From: an uncultured Cytophagaceae bacterium
GTDB lineage: Bacteria; Bacteroidota; Bacteroidia; Cytophagales; Spirosomataceae
Reading direction: 5' to 3'
Length of the DNA stretch: 10,740 bases
Assembly (NCBI GenBank): GCA_938008575.1
Contig: CALLKB010000114.1
Location: forward strand, 1 to 10,740
Shown here piece after piece: positions 1-6,300 of the stretch. The notes beneath the pieces are model-generated. The model was not told the origin of the DNA. It made no database searches and saw nothing but the letters and a program-made list of their open reading frames with translations. Positions within the stretch are counted from its first letter, which is position 1, and each line of letters opens with the position of its first letter. The position numbers were made by a program, and so were the translations under genes.

Positions 1-194
1 AAGGAAAGAAATTTTGCTATCGCTAGCGAATGCAACACATGGTGTAGCATCAAGTTTTCGATATCCTTGCGCGAGACCACGTTGATTTTTTCATTCCACT
101 CTTTATACAAGGGTAAAAGTTGATCAAATTGTGCTTCTTGCTGTTCCGTAATTTCCGGAAAGTATTTTTTGATTAATGCTGCGTTCATTTCCAT
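1..194 (-). CDS. rsmG: 16S rRNA (guanine-527-N7)-methyltransferase RsmG, N-terminal part (runs off left edge)
   Basis: About 64 codons are visible from an ATG at 194, and the frame stays open to the window edge. RsmG (GidB) uses S-adenosylmethionine to methylate N7 of G527 in 16S rRNA. The visible part carries the family's N-terminal signature: a helical stretch around LIKKYFPEITEQQ, then LYKEWNEKINVVSRKDIENL and HHVLHSLAIAK, which precede the SAM-binding fold lying outside the window. A second in-frame ATG at 188 would shorten the protein by two residues. I chose 194 because a TAnnTTTG box lies 7 bp upstream of it; either start is possible. The gene follows the exported TPR-like gene on the same strand after 35 bp. 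Identification rests on the N-terminal signature only, but that signature is distinctive. Confidence 0.88.
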   Translation of the reverse strand, partial: MEMNAALIKKYFPEITEQQEAQFDQLLPLYKEWNEKINVVSRKDIENLMLHHVLHSLAIAKFLS

Positions 195-201
195 GTAATA
201 A

Positions 202-209
202 CAAAGGTA
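202..209 (-). promoter_or_regulatory. Candidate -7 box for rsmG (TACCTTTG)
   Basis: On the minus strand TACCTTTG matches the Bacteroidota -7 consensus TAnnTTTG exactly and sits in the 35-bp gap before rsmG. Only 7 bases separate it from the ATG at 194, so a transcript started here would have almost no leader. No TTG or TTTG is seen at the expected -33 distance, so the call rests on one element. Confidence 0.35.
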
Positions 210-229
210 CGAATTTCCCCGGAAGCTTC

Positions 230-1456
230 TTATTTCCTTTTACGCCGAGCTTTCTTCGCCTCAGCTAGTAATTTTTTGGCCTCGATGTGTTGGGCTGATT
301 TCTTTTCTGCCTTATCTAATACCTCTTTGCAATAATCTACGGTCTGGTCATAGTTGTTTTCTTGAAACGAAATACGCGCCAAACCAAGCACAGAGGCCCA
401 GTAATAGCCCGATTCAAAGGAATCCGTTTGCTTGCTGAAATCCATACATTGCTGGAAATATTGCTTGGCTTCCGGCCTGTTTTTATAGACGTACAATTGA
501 TAATAGCCCAAAATATAACTCGCATACCGACCGGAAACAGCTTCATATCCCACTTGATGCTGAGCTATTCGATTTAAAATTTCTTTTGATTGCTCCATCG
601 CCTCATCCATCCGGCCTACGATAAAAGCCGCACGGGCATGGTATCGATGGAAGAATGGATTATCGGGATAGTTCTCATGTGTGTATTTCGCTAGGTCATA
701 GGATTTATCGCTCATGTTTTCCATCGCATATATCTGCAAGAGAAAATAGCGCGCCTCCGTACGCGTATAAAATGCCTGGTAGCTAACTTTTTCGAGTTGG
801 GCCACCCCTTGCATTTTGTTTGCTTTGGGGAATAACCAAAGTACAGGTCTTAAAAGCGGAAAATTCTGTTTGATGAAGTGGTAATAGTAATTGTACAAGC
901 CATCGCCAAACATCAACTCCGGACTGAAATCCGCAAAATTACGGGAGTATTCCAGGTATTTTAAGGCGTTTTTCGCGGCCAATGTTGCTCGCGTCCAATT
1001 TTTTCTTTCCGCATGTAGTCGGCCTTTAAATCCATAAGCCGCCGCCATAAAGAATGCCGCTTCTGGGTTTTCTGTTTCATCCCAAATCTTCTCCGCTTTA
1101 TCGATACTACTATCCATGTATTCGATTAAACGATCGTCATAGACTTCATTGCCGGTATTCGGGACAATTTTCCACCATTGCATCAGACCCAAAAGGAAGT
1201 CGGGCAGGGGATGGTTCGGGTATTTAACTTTCAGGTAATTGAATTCGCGTTCCGCCTCGGGAAAGTGGAAATTGTACATTTGATTGATGGCCGTGGTGGC
1301 TTCAATCTGTACTTCAGAGGTGAGCAGGAGCATGCCTTTGGAGCGCTCTTTTTCAGCATCTTCGGTCAACTTCCACCATTGGCCTTCCGCTTGAAAGGCC
1401 AATGGTAGTGTTAACACAAATAAGAATAGTATCCTAAGATGAGATTTCAATTGCAT
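230..1456 (-). CDS. Exported TPR-like protein of unknown function, downstream of rng
   Basis: This is a 408-residue protein with a clear signal peptide: basic QLKSHLR, a hydrophobic core near residues 9-20, and likely cleavage around AEG (23-25). It is probably periplasmic or surface-exposed. The body is all helical, with degenerate TPR-like pairs, for example around residues 58-90, 130-170, 235-290 and 315-385. A conserved-looking block, FGDGLYNYYYHFIKQNFP, lies near 183-200. Aromatic residues are frequent (QWWK near 26-29, MQWWK near 92-96), and the C-terminus is strongly basic (KKARRKRK). TPR proteins usually serve as protein-protein scaffolds; the partner here is unknown. The ATG at 1456 lies inside the end of rng, overlapping it by 23 bp in another frame, which suggests translational coupling to rng. 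I do not recognise a named gene. Confidence 0.85.
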   Translation of the reverse strand: MQLKSHLRILFLFVLTLPLAFQAEGQWWKLTEDAEKERSKGMLLLTSEVQIEATTAINQMYNFHFPEAEREFNYLKVKYPNHPLPDFLLGLMQWWKIVPNTGNEVYDDRLIEYMDSSIDKAEKIWDETENPEAAFFMAAAYGFKGRLHAERKNWTRATLAAKNALKYLEYSRNFADFSPELMFGDGLYNYYYHFIKQNFPLLRPVLWLFPKANKMQGVAQLEKVSYQAFYTRTEARYFLLQIYAMENMSDKSYDLAKYTHENYPDNPFFHRYHARAAFIVGRMDEAMEQSKEILNRIAQHQVGYEAVSGRYASYILGYYQLYVYKNRPEAKQYFQQCMDFSKQTDSFESGYYWASVLGLARISFQENNYDQTVDYCKEVLDKAEKKSAQHIEAKKLLAEAKKARRKRK

Positions 1457-2990
1457 CTCCGTTTTGGTTTAAGAATTTAAATTCTGTAATGCCAAACGAG
1501 GAGTCTTCCATGATGGAAATCCAGGTTTTGTATTTAAAAAACCAATTCATTCGAATGGATGGGAATCCCTTCGTGAAATATGCGTGCAAGAATGGATGAA
1601 CCAATAATGTCAATTTCTTTTCATTTTGCTTCAACACCAAATGCTCCACATGCTGGGCCACAATCTCTGACACCGCGATACTCGCCGTAATCGTTCCTGT
1701 ACCCCCACAACTTGGACATGTTTCGTGCGTAGAAACGTTCATCTCCGGACGTACACGTTGGCGCGTAATCTGCATCAAGCCAAACTTCGTTAACGGAAGA
1801 ATGGTGTATTTCGAACGGTCGCCACGCATCTCATCGCGCATGATATCTTGAATCAATTTGCGATTATCCGCCTTCTTCATATCGATGAAGTCGATCACAA
1901 TGATTCCGCCCATATCACGTAAACGTAATTGGCGTGCAATTTCTTTCGCAGCTTCGCGGTTGACACTTAAAGCTGTTGCTTCTTGATCTTCCTCCGAATT
2001 CGATTTATTGCCTGAATTGACATCAATCACGTGCAAAGCCTCTGTATGCTCCACGATCAAATAGCCACCACCGGGTAAAGATACCGAGCGGCCAAAAAGC
2101 ATTTTTAATTGCTTTTCGATGCCTACTTGTTCGAACAACTTTGTTTTGCCCGTGTGTAGTTTTACGATTTTTTCTTTCTCTGGAGCGACATTATGCACAT
2201 AGTCTTTCGCTTCGTTATAAAGGTCTTGGCTATCAACAATAACATTGTCGAAATCATTGTTTAATAAATCACGCAACATGGATGTCGCCCGACTCATTTC
2301 ACCAATGATTCGTTCAGTGGGTTTCGCATCAATTAATTTTTTGATGCCTTCTTCCCATTTCGCGATTGACTCTTTCAAGTCGCGCTCCATTTCTTCCACC
2401 GCTTTCCCTTCAGCAACGGTACGTACAATCACCCCATAGTTCTTTGGTTTGATCGATGTCATCAATTTTTGAAGGCGATTGCGTTCTGCTTTTGACGTAA
2501 TTTTCTTTGAAATATTAACTCCGTTTGAGAACGGAACCAATACTAAAAAGCGTCCAGCAATGGAAATATCGCAAGAAAGGCGAGGGCCCTTCGTTGAGAT
2601 AGGCTCTTTGACAACTTGCACTAAGGCTAATTGTCCACGAGTCAGTACTTTATCGATTTTGCCTAATTTGTCAATTTCCGACTCCAGTTTGTAGTTCTCC
2701 AGTTTAATCGTCTTTCCTTTTTTGGTTAAGACATCACGGGTGAATTTTTGAAGTGTATGTAAATTAGGACCAAGGTCATGGTAATGCAAGAATGCATCTT
2801 TTTCATAACCAATATCAATAAATGCGGCGTTTAATCCAGAAACCAATTTTTTAATCGTACCTAAGTAAATATCTCCTACAGAGAATTGTGGTTCCGATTG
2901 TTCAATGTGGTATTCTACGATCCTTTTGTCTTGCAAAAGGGCTATTCTATCACCCTTGGGTGTAGAATTAATGATTAATTCATTACTCAC
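1434..2990 (-). CDS. rng: Ribonuclease G (RNase E/G family)
   Basis: A 518-residue single-strand endoribonuclease of the RNase E/G family, which processes rRNA precursors and turns over mRNA. The order fits RNase G: an S1-type RNA-binding region at about 35-125 (VGDIYLGTIKKLVSGLNAAF), the RNase H-like and catalytic core, then a metal-binding link. The two catalytic metal-ligand aspartates are D323 in HVIDVNSGN and D367 in IIVIDFIDM. The Zn-link cysteines are C425 and C428 in TCPSCGGTG. There is no long C-terminal degradosome scaffold, so it is G-like in length. The start is GTG at 2990, giving the usual MSNELIIN beginning. A probable terminator lies about 70 bp upstream, so it may have its own promoter. 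Its 3' end overlaps the next gene by 23 bp. Confidence 0.95.
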   Translation of the reverse strand: MSNELIINSTPKGDRIALLQDKRIVEYHIEQSEPQFSVGDIYLGTIKKLVSGLNAAFIDIGYEKDAFLHYHDLGPNLHTLQKFTRDVLTKKGKTIKLENYKLESEIDKLGKIDKVLTRGQLALVQVVKEPISTKGPRLSCDISIAGRFLVLVPFSNGVNISKKITSKAERNRLQKLMTSIKPKNYGVIVRTVAEGKAVEEMERDLKESIAKWEEGIKKLIDAKPTERIIGEMSRATSMLRDLLNNDFDNVIVDSQDLYNEAKDYVHNVAPEKEKIVKLHTGKTKLFEQVGIEKQLKMLFGRSVSLPGGGYLIVEHTEALHVIDVNSGNKSNSEEDQEATALSVNREAAKEIARQLRLRDMGGIIVIDFIDMKKADNRKLIQDIMRDEMRGDRSKYTILPLTKFGLMQITRQRVRPEMNVSTHETCPSCGGTGTITASIAVSEIVAQHVEHLVLKQNEKKLTLLVHPFLHAYFTKGFPSIRMNWFFKYKTWISIMEDSSFGITEFKFLNQNGDAIEISS

Positions 2991-3059
2991 AATGTTGACA
3001 AGAAGAATGTTTTATTGGGGCCTAAACCCGAATATAAAATATACAGGAAATTAAACGCC
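2991..3059 (-). other. Leader region of rng with no clear promoter
   Basis: This AT-rich stretch lies between the terminator-like hairpin and the GTG start of rng. On the minus strand TATATTTT (3043-3036) resembles a -7 box but lacks the final G, and the nearest TTTG (3062-3059) is only 15 bases away, shorter than usual. I could not assign a convincing promoter. Confidence 0.3.
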
Positions 3060-3096
3060 AAAAACAGGCTATTTATTGTTAGATAAAATGCCTGTT
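3060..3096 (-). terminator. Rho-independent terminator after the COX24-like gene
   Basis: Minus-strand transcript: the arm AACAGGCATTT (3096-3086) pairs with AAAT-A-GCCTGTT (3074-3063). This is an 11-bp stem with one bulged base and an 11-base loop. It runs straight into a U-run (3064-3060). No comparable T-run follows the stem on the plus strand, so the polarity is leftward. It begins about 45 bp past the stop of the 29-aa gene and would separate that gene from rng. Confidence 0.65.
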
Positions 3097-3141
3097 CTTG
3101 GGTTTTGCTAACAATTCCAAAATGAAACTGTAAACCTTATA

Positions 3142-3231
3142 TTATTTCTTCTTATGACGATTCTTACGAAGACGTTTTTTTCTTTTGTGTGTTGAAATCT
3201 TGTGACGTTTTCTTTTCTTTCCGCAAGGCAT
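3142..3231 (-). CDS. AURKAIP1/COX24-domain small basic protein (probable ribosomal protein)
   Basis: A complete 29-codon gene: ATG at 3231, TAA at 3142-3144. The product begins MPCGKKRKRHKIS and ends KKRLRKNRHKKK. Seventeen of 29 residues are Lys or Arg, with three His besides. The KKRKRHKxxTHKRKKRLRKNRHKKK-type pattern is that of the AURKAIP1/COX24 family, whose eukaryotic members are small-subunit mitoribosomal proteins (mS38). Very short members are widespread in Bacteroidota and are usually annotated only by this domain. A role in the ribosome is inferred from composition and family, not shown here. Residue 3 is Cys. The gene lies 90 bp downstream of the TPR gene with no promoter box between them, so it is probably co-transcribed from the HU promoter. 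A terminator-like hairpin follows it. It is easily missed because of its length. Confidence 0.88.
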   Translation of the reverse strand: MPCGKKRKRHKISTHKRKKRLRKNRHKKK

Positions 3232-3263
3232 AGCTTTGAGCGTTTATTTATTAATAATTTACC

Positions 3264-3280
3264 AAGCTGACTTTCAGCTT
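3264..3280 (-). other. Perfect inverted repeat upstream of the COX24-like gene
   Basis: AAGCTGA and TCAGCTT form a perfect 7-bp stem with a 3-base loop, 33 bp upstream of the ATG at 3231 and 41 bp beyond the stop of the TPR gene. No T-run follows on either strand, so it is not a classical terminator. It may be an RNA-processing or stabilising hairpin between the two cistrons. Confidence 0.45.
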
Positions 3281-3321
3281 TCTATTGTTGTGAAGACACG
3301 TAAATCGCATCTCTACAGTAT

Positions 3322-4164
3322 TTAATGCTGCATTTCTGCAAGCAATTCGTTTGCGGCTTTTTTCTCTTCAGCATCTTTACTTTCGTTCAGAACGCGCTTC
3401 AGAATCTTTTTAGCCTCTTCTTTTTTATCTAACTGGGCCAAACAAAATCCGAGGTTTAAGGCGGCTTTGTAGTTGTTCGGTTCCAGCTTCAATATCTGGG
3501 TGAATCGTTCTTGGCCTTTGCCAAACTGATTCGATTTAATGGCTAATATACCTAAATTGAATATCGCCGGCACGAAAGTCGGCTCCTGTTCAATCACTTC
3601 CCTCAAAAGACTAATGCCTTTCATCGGTGTAGGTGTATCTACATAAGTCATCGCCATATTCGTTTTAACCATTAGGTTATTCGGATCGAGCGATAACGCT
3701 TTTTCAAAGTAATTACGCGCTTTCTCGCCAAGGATTTGACCCTTTTTAGCGTTGATTGCGTAGGTTTGTGCCTCAAAAAACAATTGACCTGCGCGTAAAA
3801 TATGGGTCAATGACTCATGTTTATTCGCATAATCCGCTGCGTAATATGCAGCACTATCGTATTTGTCAGCGCCAATAAAAGCCGTTGCTAGTTTTTCCAA
3901 AGCGGCTACTTGCTGTGCTTCTGTTTTGGCATTTTGCAGATTTACTTTTAAACCGGCAATTTGTTTTTGCTGCTCCGGTGTTAAGGGAGTGGCATGGCTG
4001 CTTTCAGACTCCGGTCGCGCAGTTTCTTTTGCTGCAGCATCTCGGTTTGCCCCTCCTGCCACGGAGTTTTCTGTTTTATTACTCACATTTCCTTTAGGTA
4101 ATTGGAAAATGAGGGCTACTAAGCCAAGGCCAACACATAAAATGATCGCAAGCGTTTTATTCAT
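3322..4164 (-). CDS. Membrane-anchored tetratricopeptide repeat protein
   Basis: A 280-residue protein with an N-terminal hydrophobic segment (about 5-21, TLAIILCVGLGLVALIF). The charged side suggests a signal anchor with the rest in the periplasm. A low-complexity linker rich in Ala, Glu and Ser spans about 25-60. TPR-type helices follow: about 80-110, then clear repeats near 152-175 (FEKALSLDPNN), 184-207 (EQEPTFVPAIFNLG) and 218-245 (ILKLEPNNYKAALNLGF). No enzymatic domain is seen. TPR scaffolds assemble protein complexes; the partner is unknown. The ATG at 4164 lies 31 bp after the HU stop with no terminator between, so the two genes are probably one operon. It should not be equated with NrfG or another named TPR protein on this evidence. 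Confidence 0.87.
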   Translation of the reverse strand: MNKTLAIILCVGLGLVALIFQLPKGNVSNKTENSVAGGANRDAAAKETARPESESSHATPLTPEQQKQIAGLKVNLQNAKTEAQQVAALEKLATAFIGADKYDSAAYYAADYANKHESLTHILRAGQLFFEAQTYAINAKKGQILGEKARNYFEKALSLDPNNLMVKTNMAMTYVDTPTPMKGISLLREVIEQEPTFVPAIFNLGILAIKSNQFGKGQERFTQILKLEPNNYKAALNLGFCLAQLDKKEEAKKILKRVLNESKDAEEKKAANELLAEMQH

Positions 4165-4195
4165 TTTATTGACCTATAAGCTTATTTCAAATGAA

Positions 4196-4492
4196 TTAAG
4201 CTTTAGCAGGGTCAGTGCTTGTTTTAACTTGTTCTATAAACACTTTTGCTGGCTTAAAGCTCGGCACATAGTGCTCATCAATCGTAATTGACGTGTTTTT
4301 CGAAATATTACGCGCGATTTTCTTCGCTCTTTTCTTGTTGATAAAACTTCCGAATCCACGAACATAAATATTTTCTTGTTTCGCTAAGTTATCCTTTACT
4401 ACTTCAAAGAAGTTTTCTAACGTTTCAGATACATCTTTTTTATCTATCCCTGTTTTGCTGGAAATCTCAGCAATTACATCTGCCTTAGTCAC
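4196..4492 (-). CDS. HU/IHF-family nucleoid DNA-binding protein
   Basis: A 98-residue protein, normal length for the family, which binds and bends DNA as a dimer. The N-terminal helices (MTKADVIAEISSKTGI and onward) are typical. The conserved turn RGFGSF is at 45-50, and the beta-arm runs about 52-83, ending SFKPAK. The arm reads ARNISKNTSITI, so the usual RNPxTG tip with its DNA-intercalating proline is absent. Seven extra C-terminal residues (TSTDPAKA) follow the core. The start is GTG at 4492; an in-frame stop lies just upstream and no ATG fits. It is the first gene of a leftward operon with the TPR protein and the COX24-like protein. A near-consensus promoter lies about 65-95 bp upstream. 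Whether it should be called HU or IHF cannot be decided here. Confidence 0.95.
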   Translation of the reverse strand: MTKADVIAEISSKTGIDKKDVSETLENFFEVVKDNLAKQENIYVRGFGSFINKKRAKKIARNISKNTSITIDEHYVPSFKPAKVFIEQVKTSTDPAKA

Positions 4493-4539
4493 GGTAATGA
4501 GTCTTTATTTATTCGTTGATTCTATTTCGTTCCCCCTTG

Positions 4540-4586
4540 CTTTCAAAAGGGACACAAAAGTAAGGTTTTTCTTTAAAAGGGGCAAA
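4540..4586. repeat. Imperfect direct repeat in the HU-mutY divergent region
   Basis: CTTTCAAAAGGGAC (from 4540) and CTTTAAAAGGGGC (from 4571) are near-copies whose starts are 31 bp apart, about three helical turns. One copy covers the predicted start of the leftward transcript and the other covers its -33 element. They could be binding sites for a regulator, or chance similarity in AT-rich DNA. Confidence 0.3.
4555..4586 (-). promoter_or_regulatory. Bacteroidota-type promoter for the HU operon
   Basis: On the minus strand TTTG (4586-4583) is followed after 20 bases by TACTTTTG (4562-4555), a full match to the TTTG / TAnnTTTG promoter pattern used by Bacteroidota primary sigma factors. The predicted start near 4550 would give a leader of roughly 55 bases before the GTG at 4492. 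Confidence 0.6.
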
Positions 4587-4607
4587 TGAAAAAGTGATAT
4601 TTATTTT

Positions 4608-4635
4608 TTTGCTTTTAGTGGGCCCCTTATCTTTG
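4608..4635 (+). promoter_or_regulatory. Candidate promoter for mutY, near-leaderless
   Basis: TTTG (4608-4611, at the end of a T-run) and TATCTTTG (4628-4635) match the two Bacteroidota promoter elements, with a 16-base spacer that is a little short. The -7 box ends 8 bases before the mutY ATG, so transcription would begin only a few bases upstream of the start codon. Confidence 0.45.
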
Positions 4636-4643
4636 ATACTTTC

Positions 4644-5717
4644 ATGAAGAAAGCTCAACGACACCCATTTGCCGAAACCCTAATTACCTGGTATGCAGAT
4701 CATGCGCGTGATTTGCCATGGCGAAGAACGAATGACGCCTATGTAATATGGATGTCGGAGATTATCCTCCAACAAACGCGTATCGCACAAGGCTTGCCAT
4801 ACTTTTATAAATTGACTGAGGCTTTTCCGACCGTTTACGATTTAGCCGCGGCTGACGAAACGACCTTATTTCGTTTGTGGCAAGGTTTGGGTTATTATAG
4901 TCGGGCCCGGAATTTGCACAAAACAGCCAAATATGTGGTTGATAACCTAGGTGGAAAATTCCCAGATACTTATGCCGAATTAATTCATTTGCCTGGTGTA
5001 GGTCCATATACCGCTGCGGCCATTGCCTCTTTTGCTTTTGGAGAAGCAAGTCCAGTGGTTGATGGGAATGTCTATCGCATTCTGGCGCGCTATTTCGGAA
5101 TAGAAACGGATATTCTACATTCTTCTGCCCGCAAGGAATTTACAGCATTAGCGCAAGAATTAATTCCTTCCTCTGACCCAGCGCGCTTTAATCAGGCGAT
5201 TATGGAGTTTGGTTCTCTTCAATGCAGTCCTGCGCCGGATTGTGGAAACTGTCCCTTGCGCACGTCTTGTGTGGCTCATCGGGAGAATCGAATTAACCAA
5301 CTACCAGTTAAATCAAAGGCGAAACCCCAACGCATTCGCCAATTTCAATACTTTATCATCGAACAAGAAGGCAAGGTGTTAGTACATCAGCGTCAAGCAA
5401 AAGATATTTGGCAAGGTTTGTGGGAGTTCTTTTGTGTTGAATCTTCTTCGATCGAAGAGGTAATTAATTTGCACCCATTTTTGTCACCGCTCATGGCACA
5501 TGCTGTCGCATTGCAGGCCCCCGCTATTCATGTATTAAGCCATCAGAAAATCATTTCAGCCGCTTGGTTGATGCAATTACCAGCGGAAATTAGCTTCAAA
5601 ATCCCGCAAGATTATCAATGGATTTTGTCATCTGAATTTGAGCAATTGGGCAAACCAGTCTTGTTATTAAATCTGATTACTGATAATATTGCATTGAAGG
5701 AATTATTGGAAGGCTAG
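4644..5717 (+). CDS. mutY: A/G-specific adenine DNA glycosylase MutY
   Basis: A 357-residue base-excision repair enzyme that removes adenine mispaired with 8-oxoguanine or G. The N-terminal LPWRRTNDAYVIWMSEIILQQT contains the catalytic glutamate E39. The helix-hairpin-helix LPGVGPYTA is at 116-124, and the catalytic aspartate is D140 in VVDGNV. The Fe-S loop has C194, C200, C203 and C209. The C-terminal half (about 232-355) is the NUDIX-like 8-oxoG-recognition domain, with VLVHQRQAKDIWQGLWEF. Length is normal. The first cysteine spacing is C-x5-C instead of the C-x6-C of E. coli MutY. The ATG at 4644 fits the family's N-terminus. It is divergent from the HU gene and 49 bp ahead of ssb, so DNA repair and single-strand binding genes are neighbours. 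Confidence 0.96.
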   Translation: MKKAQRHPFAETLITWYADHARDLPWRRTNDAYVIWMSEIILQQTRIAQGLPYFYKLTEAFPTVYDLAAADETTLFRLWQGLGYYSRARNLHKTAKYVVDNLGGKFPDTYAELIHLPGVGPYTAAAIASFAFGEASPVVDGNVYRILARYFGIETDILHSSARKEFTALAQELIPSSDPARFNQAIMEFGSLQCSPAPDCGNCPLRTSCVAHRENRINQLPVKSKAKPQRIRQFQYFIIEQEGKVLVHQRQAKDIWQGLWEFFCVESSSIEEVINLHPFLSPLMAHAVALQAPAIHVLSHQKIISAAWLMQLPAEISFKIPQDYQWILSSEFEQLGKPVLLLNLITDNIALKELLEG

Positions 5718-5766
5718 AACATGTACATTTGGCTGTTCAATTACCTAACCTTTAAACAATACTATT

Positions 5767-6222
5767 ATGGCAGGCGTAAACAAAGTGATTTTATTAGGCA
5801 ATTTAGGCGGAGATCCTGAAGTGCGTGCATTACCCAATGGGGTGAAAGTTGCGAATATCAATATCGCGACTTCCGAATCGTATACTGGCAAAGATGGCCA
5901 ACGGGTCGAGCAAACCGAATGGCATCGTGTGGAATTATGGGATAATTTGGCAAATATTGCCGAGCAATATTTACGAAAAGGAAATCAAGTTTACATCGAA
6001 GGCAAAATTCGTTCGGAAGAGTGGCAAGATAAAACGGGGGCTACGGTACGTGGCTATCGGATTCGGGCAACCAATATGAATTTGATCGGTGGACGGAATG
6101 AAAAAGGAGCAGATTCTGCAGAACGTCCAAAACCAGAAGCCGTGAATTTAAGTGCCCCAGCAGCAAATGTGAACCCATTTCCTGCGGTGATGCAGGAGGA
6201 TGGCGATGATTTACCATTTTAA
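5767..6222 (+). CDS. ssb: Single-stranded DNA-binding protein
   Basis: A 151-residue protein that coats single-stranded DNA in replication, recombination and repair and recruits partners through its tail. The OB-fold covers about 1-108: [20 protein letters not shown], the [10 protein letters not shown] strand with W52 and W58, and [15 protein letters not shown] flexible Pro/Ala/Asn-rich linker (about 110-142) leads to the acidic tip DGDDLPF, which matches the conserved C-terminal interaction peptide. The gene lies 49 bp after mutY, with no terminator between them and no convincing promoter of its own, so co-transcription is likely. A hairpin terminator follows 15 bp after its stop. Nothing is unusual in its length or residues. 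Confidence 0.97.
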   Translation: MAGVNKVILLGNLGGDPEVRALPNGVKVANINIATSESYTGKDGQRVEQTEWHRVELWDNLANIAEQYLRKGNQVYIEGKIRSEEWQDKTGATVRGYRIRATNMNLIGGRNEKGADSAERPKPEAVNLSAPAANVNPFPAVMQEDGDDLPF

Positions 6223-6235
6223 ATTTTCAATAAGA

Positions 6236-6272
6236 AGAGGGAATATAGGATGACTCTATTCCCTTTTTCTTA
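6236..6272 (+). terminator. Rho-independent terminator after ssb
   Basis: AGGGAATATAG (6238-6248) pairs with CTCTATTCCCT (6254-6264) with one mismatch around a 5-base loop, followed by TTTTTCTT. It would end the mutY-ssb transcript. Its T-tract touches the candidate -7 box of gldE. Confidence 0.75.
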
Positions 6273-6278
6273 AATTTG
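6271..6278 (+). promoter_or_regulatory. Candidate -7 box for the gldE operon (TAAATTTG)
   Basis: TAAATTTG matches TAnnTTTG exactly and ends 22 bp before the gldE ATG, directly behind the ssb terminator. That is where a new operon would need a promoter. No good -33 TTTG is found about 20 bases upstream because that position lies within the terminator stem. A short inverted repeat, TGTGC / GCACA (6277-6293), overlaps its downstream side. Confidence 0.35.
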
Positions 6279-6300
6279 TGCGTACTGTGCACATTAAATT

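Noticed and set aside
3036..3062. Possible rng promoter (TTTG ... TATATTTT, minus strand)
   Set aside because: The final G of the -7 box is missing and the spacer is only 15 bases. It is noted as weak in the leader entry and not called.
3863..4291. Plus-strand open frame of 142 codons opposite the TPR and HU genes
   Set aside because: It lies antisense to two well-supported genes, spans their intergenic gap, and has no recognisable domain. The Cys- and Phe-rich composition is what the reverse of Ala/Glu/Lys-rich TPR coding gives.
4762..5049. Minus-strand open frame of 95 codons inside mutY
   Set aside because: It is antisense to the conserved catalytic region of MutY and has no family resemblance or upstream signals.
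5728..5754. Possible separate ssb promoter (TTTG ... TAACCTTTA)
   Set aside because: The downstream element does not fit TAnnTTTG, and the spacing is too short for the Bacteroidota pattern.
5721..5819. Possible 32-codon small ORF starting ATGTACATTTGG between mutY and ssb
   Set aside because: It runs out of frame into conserved ssb coding sequence and the peptide has no recognisable features. A chance ORF is the simpler reading.
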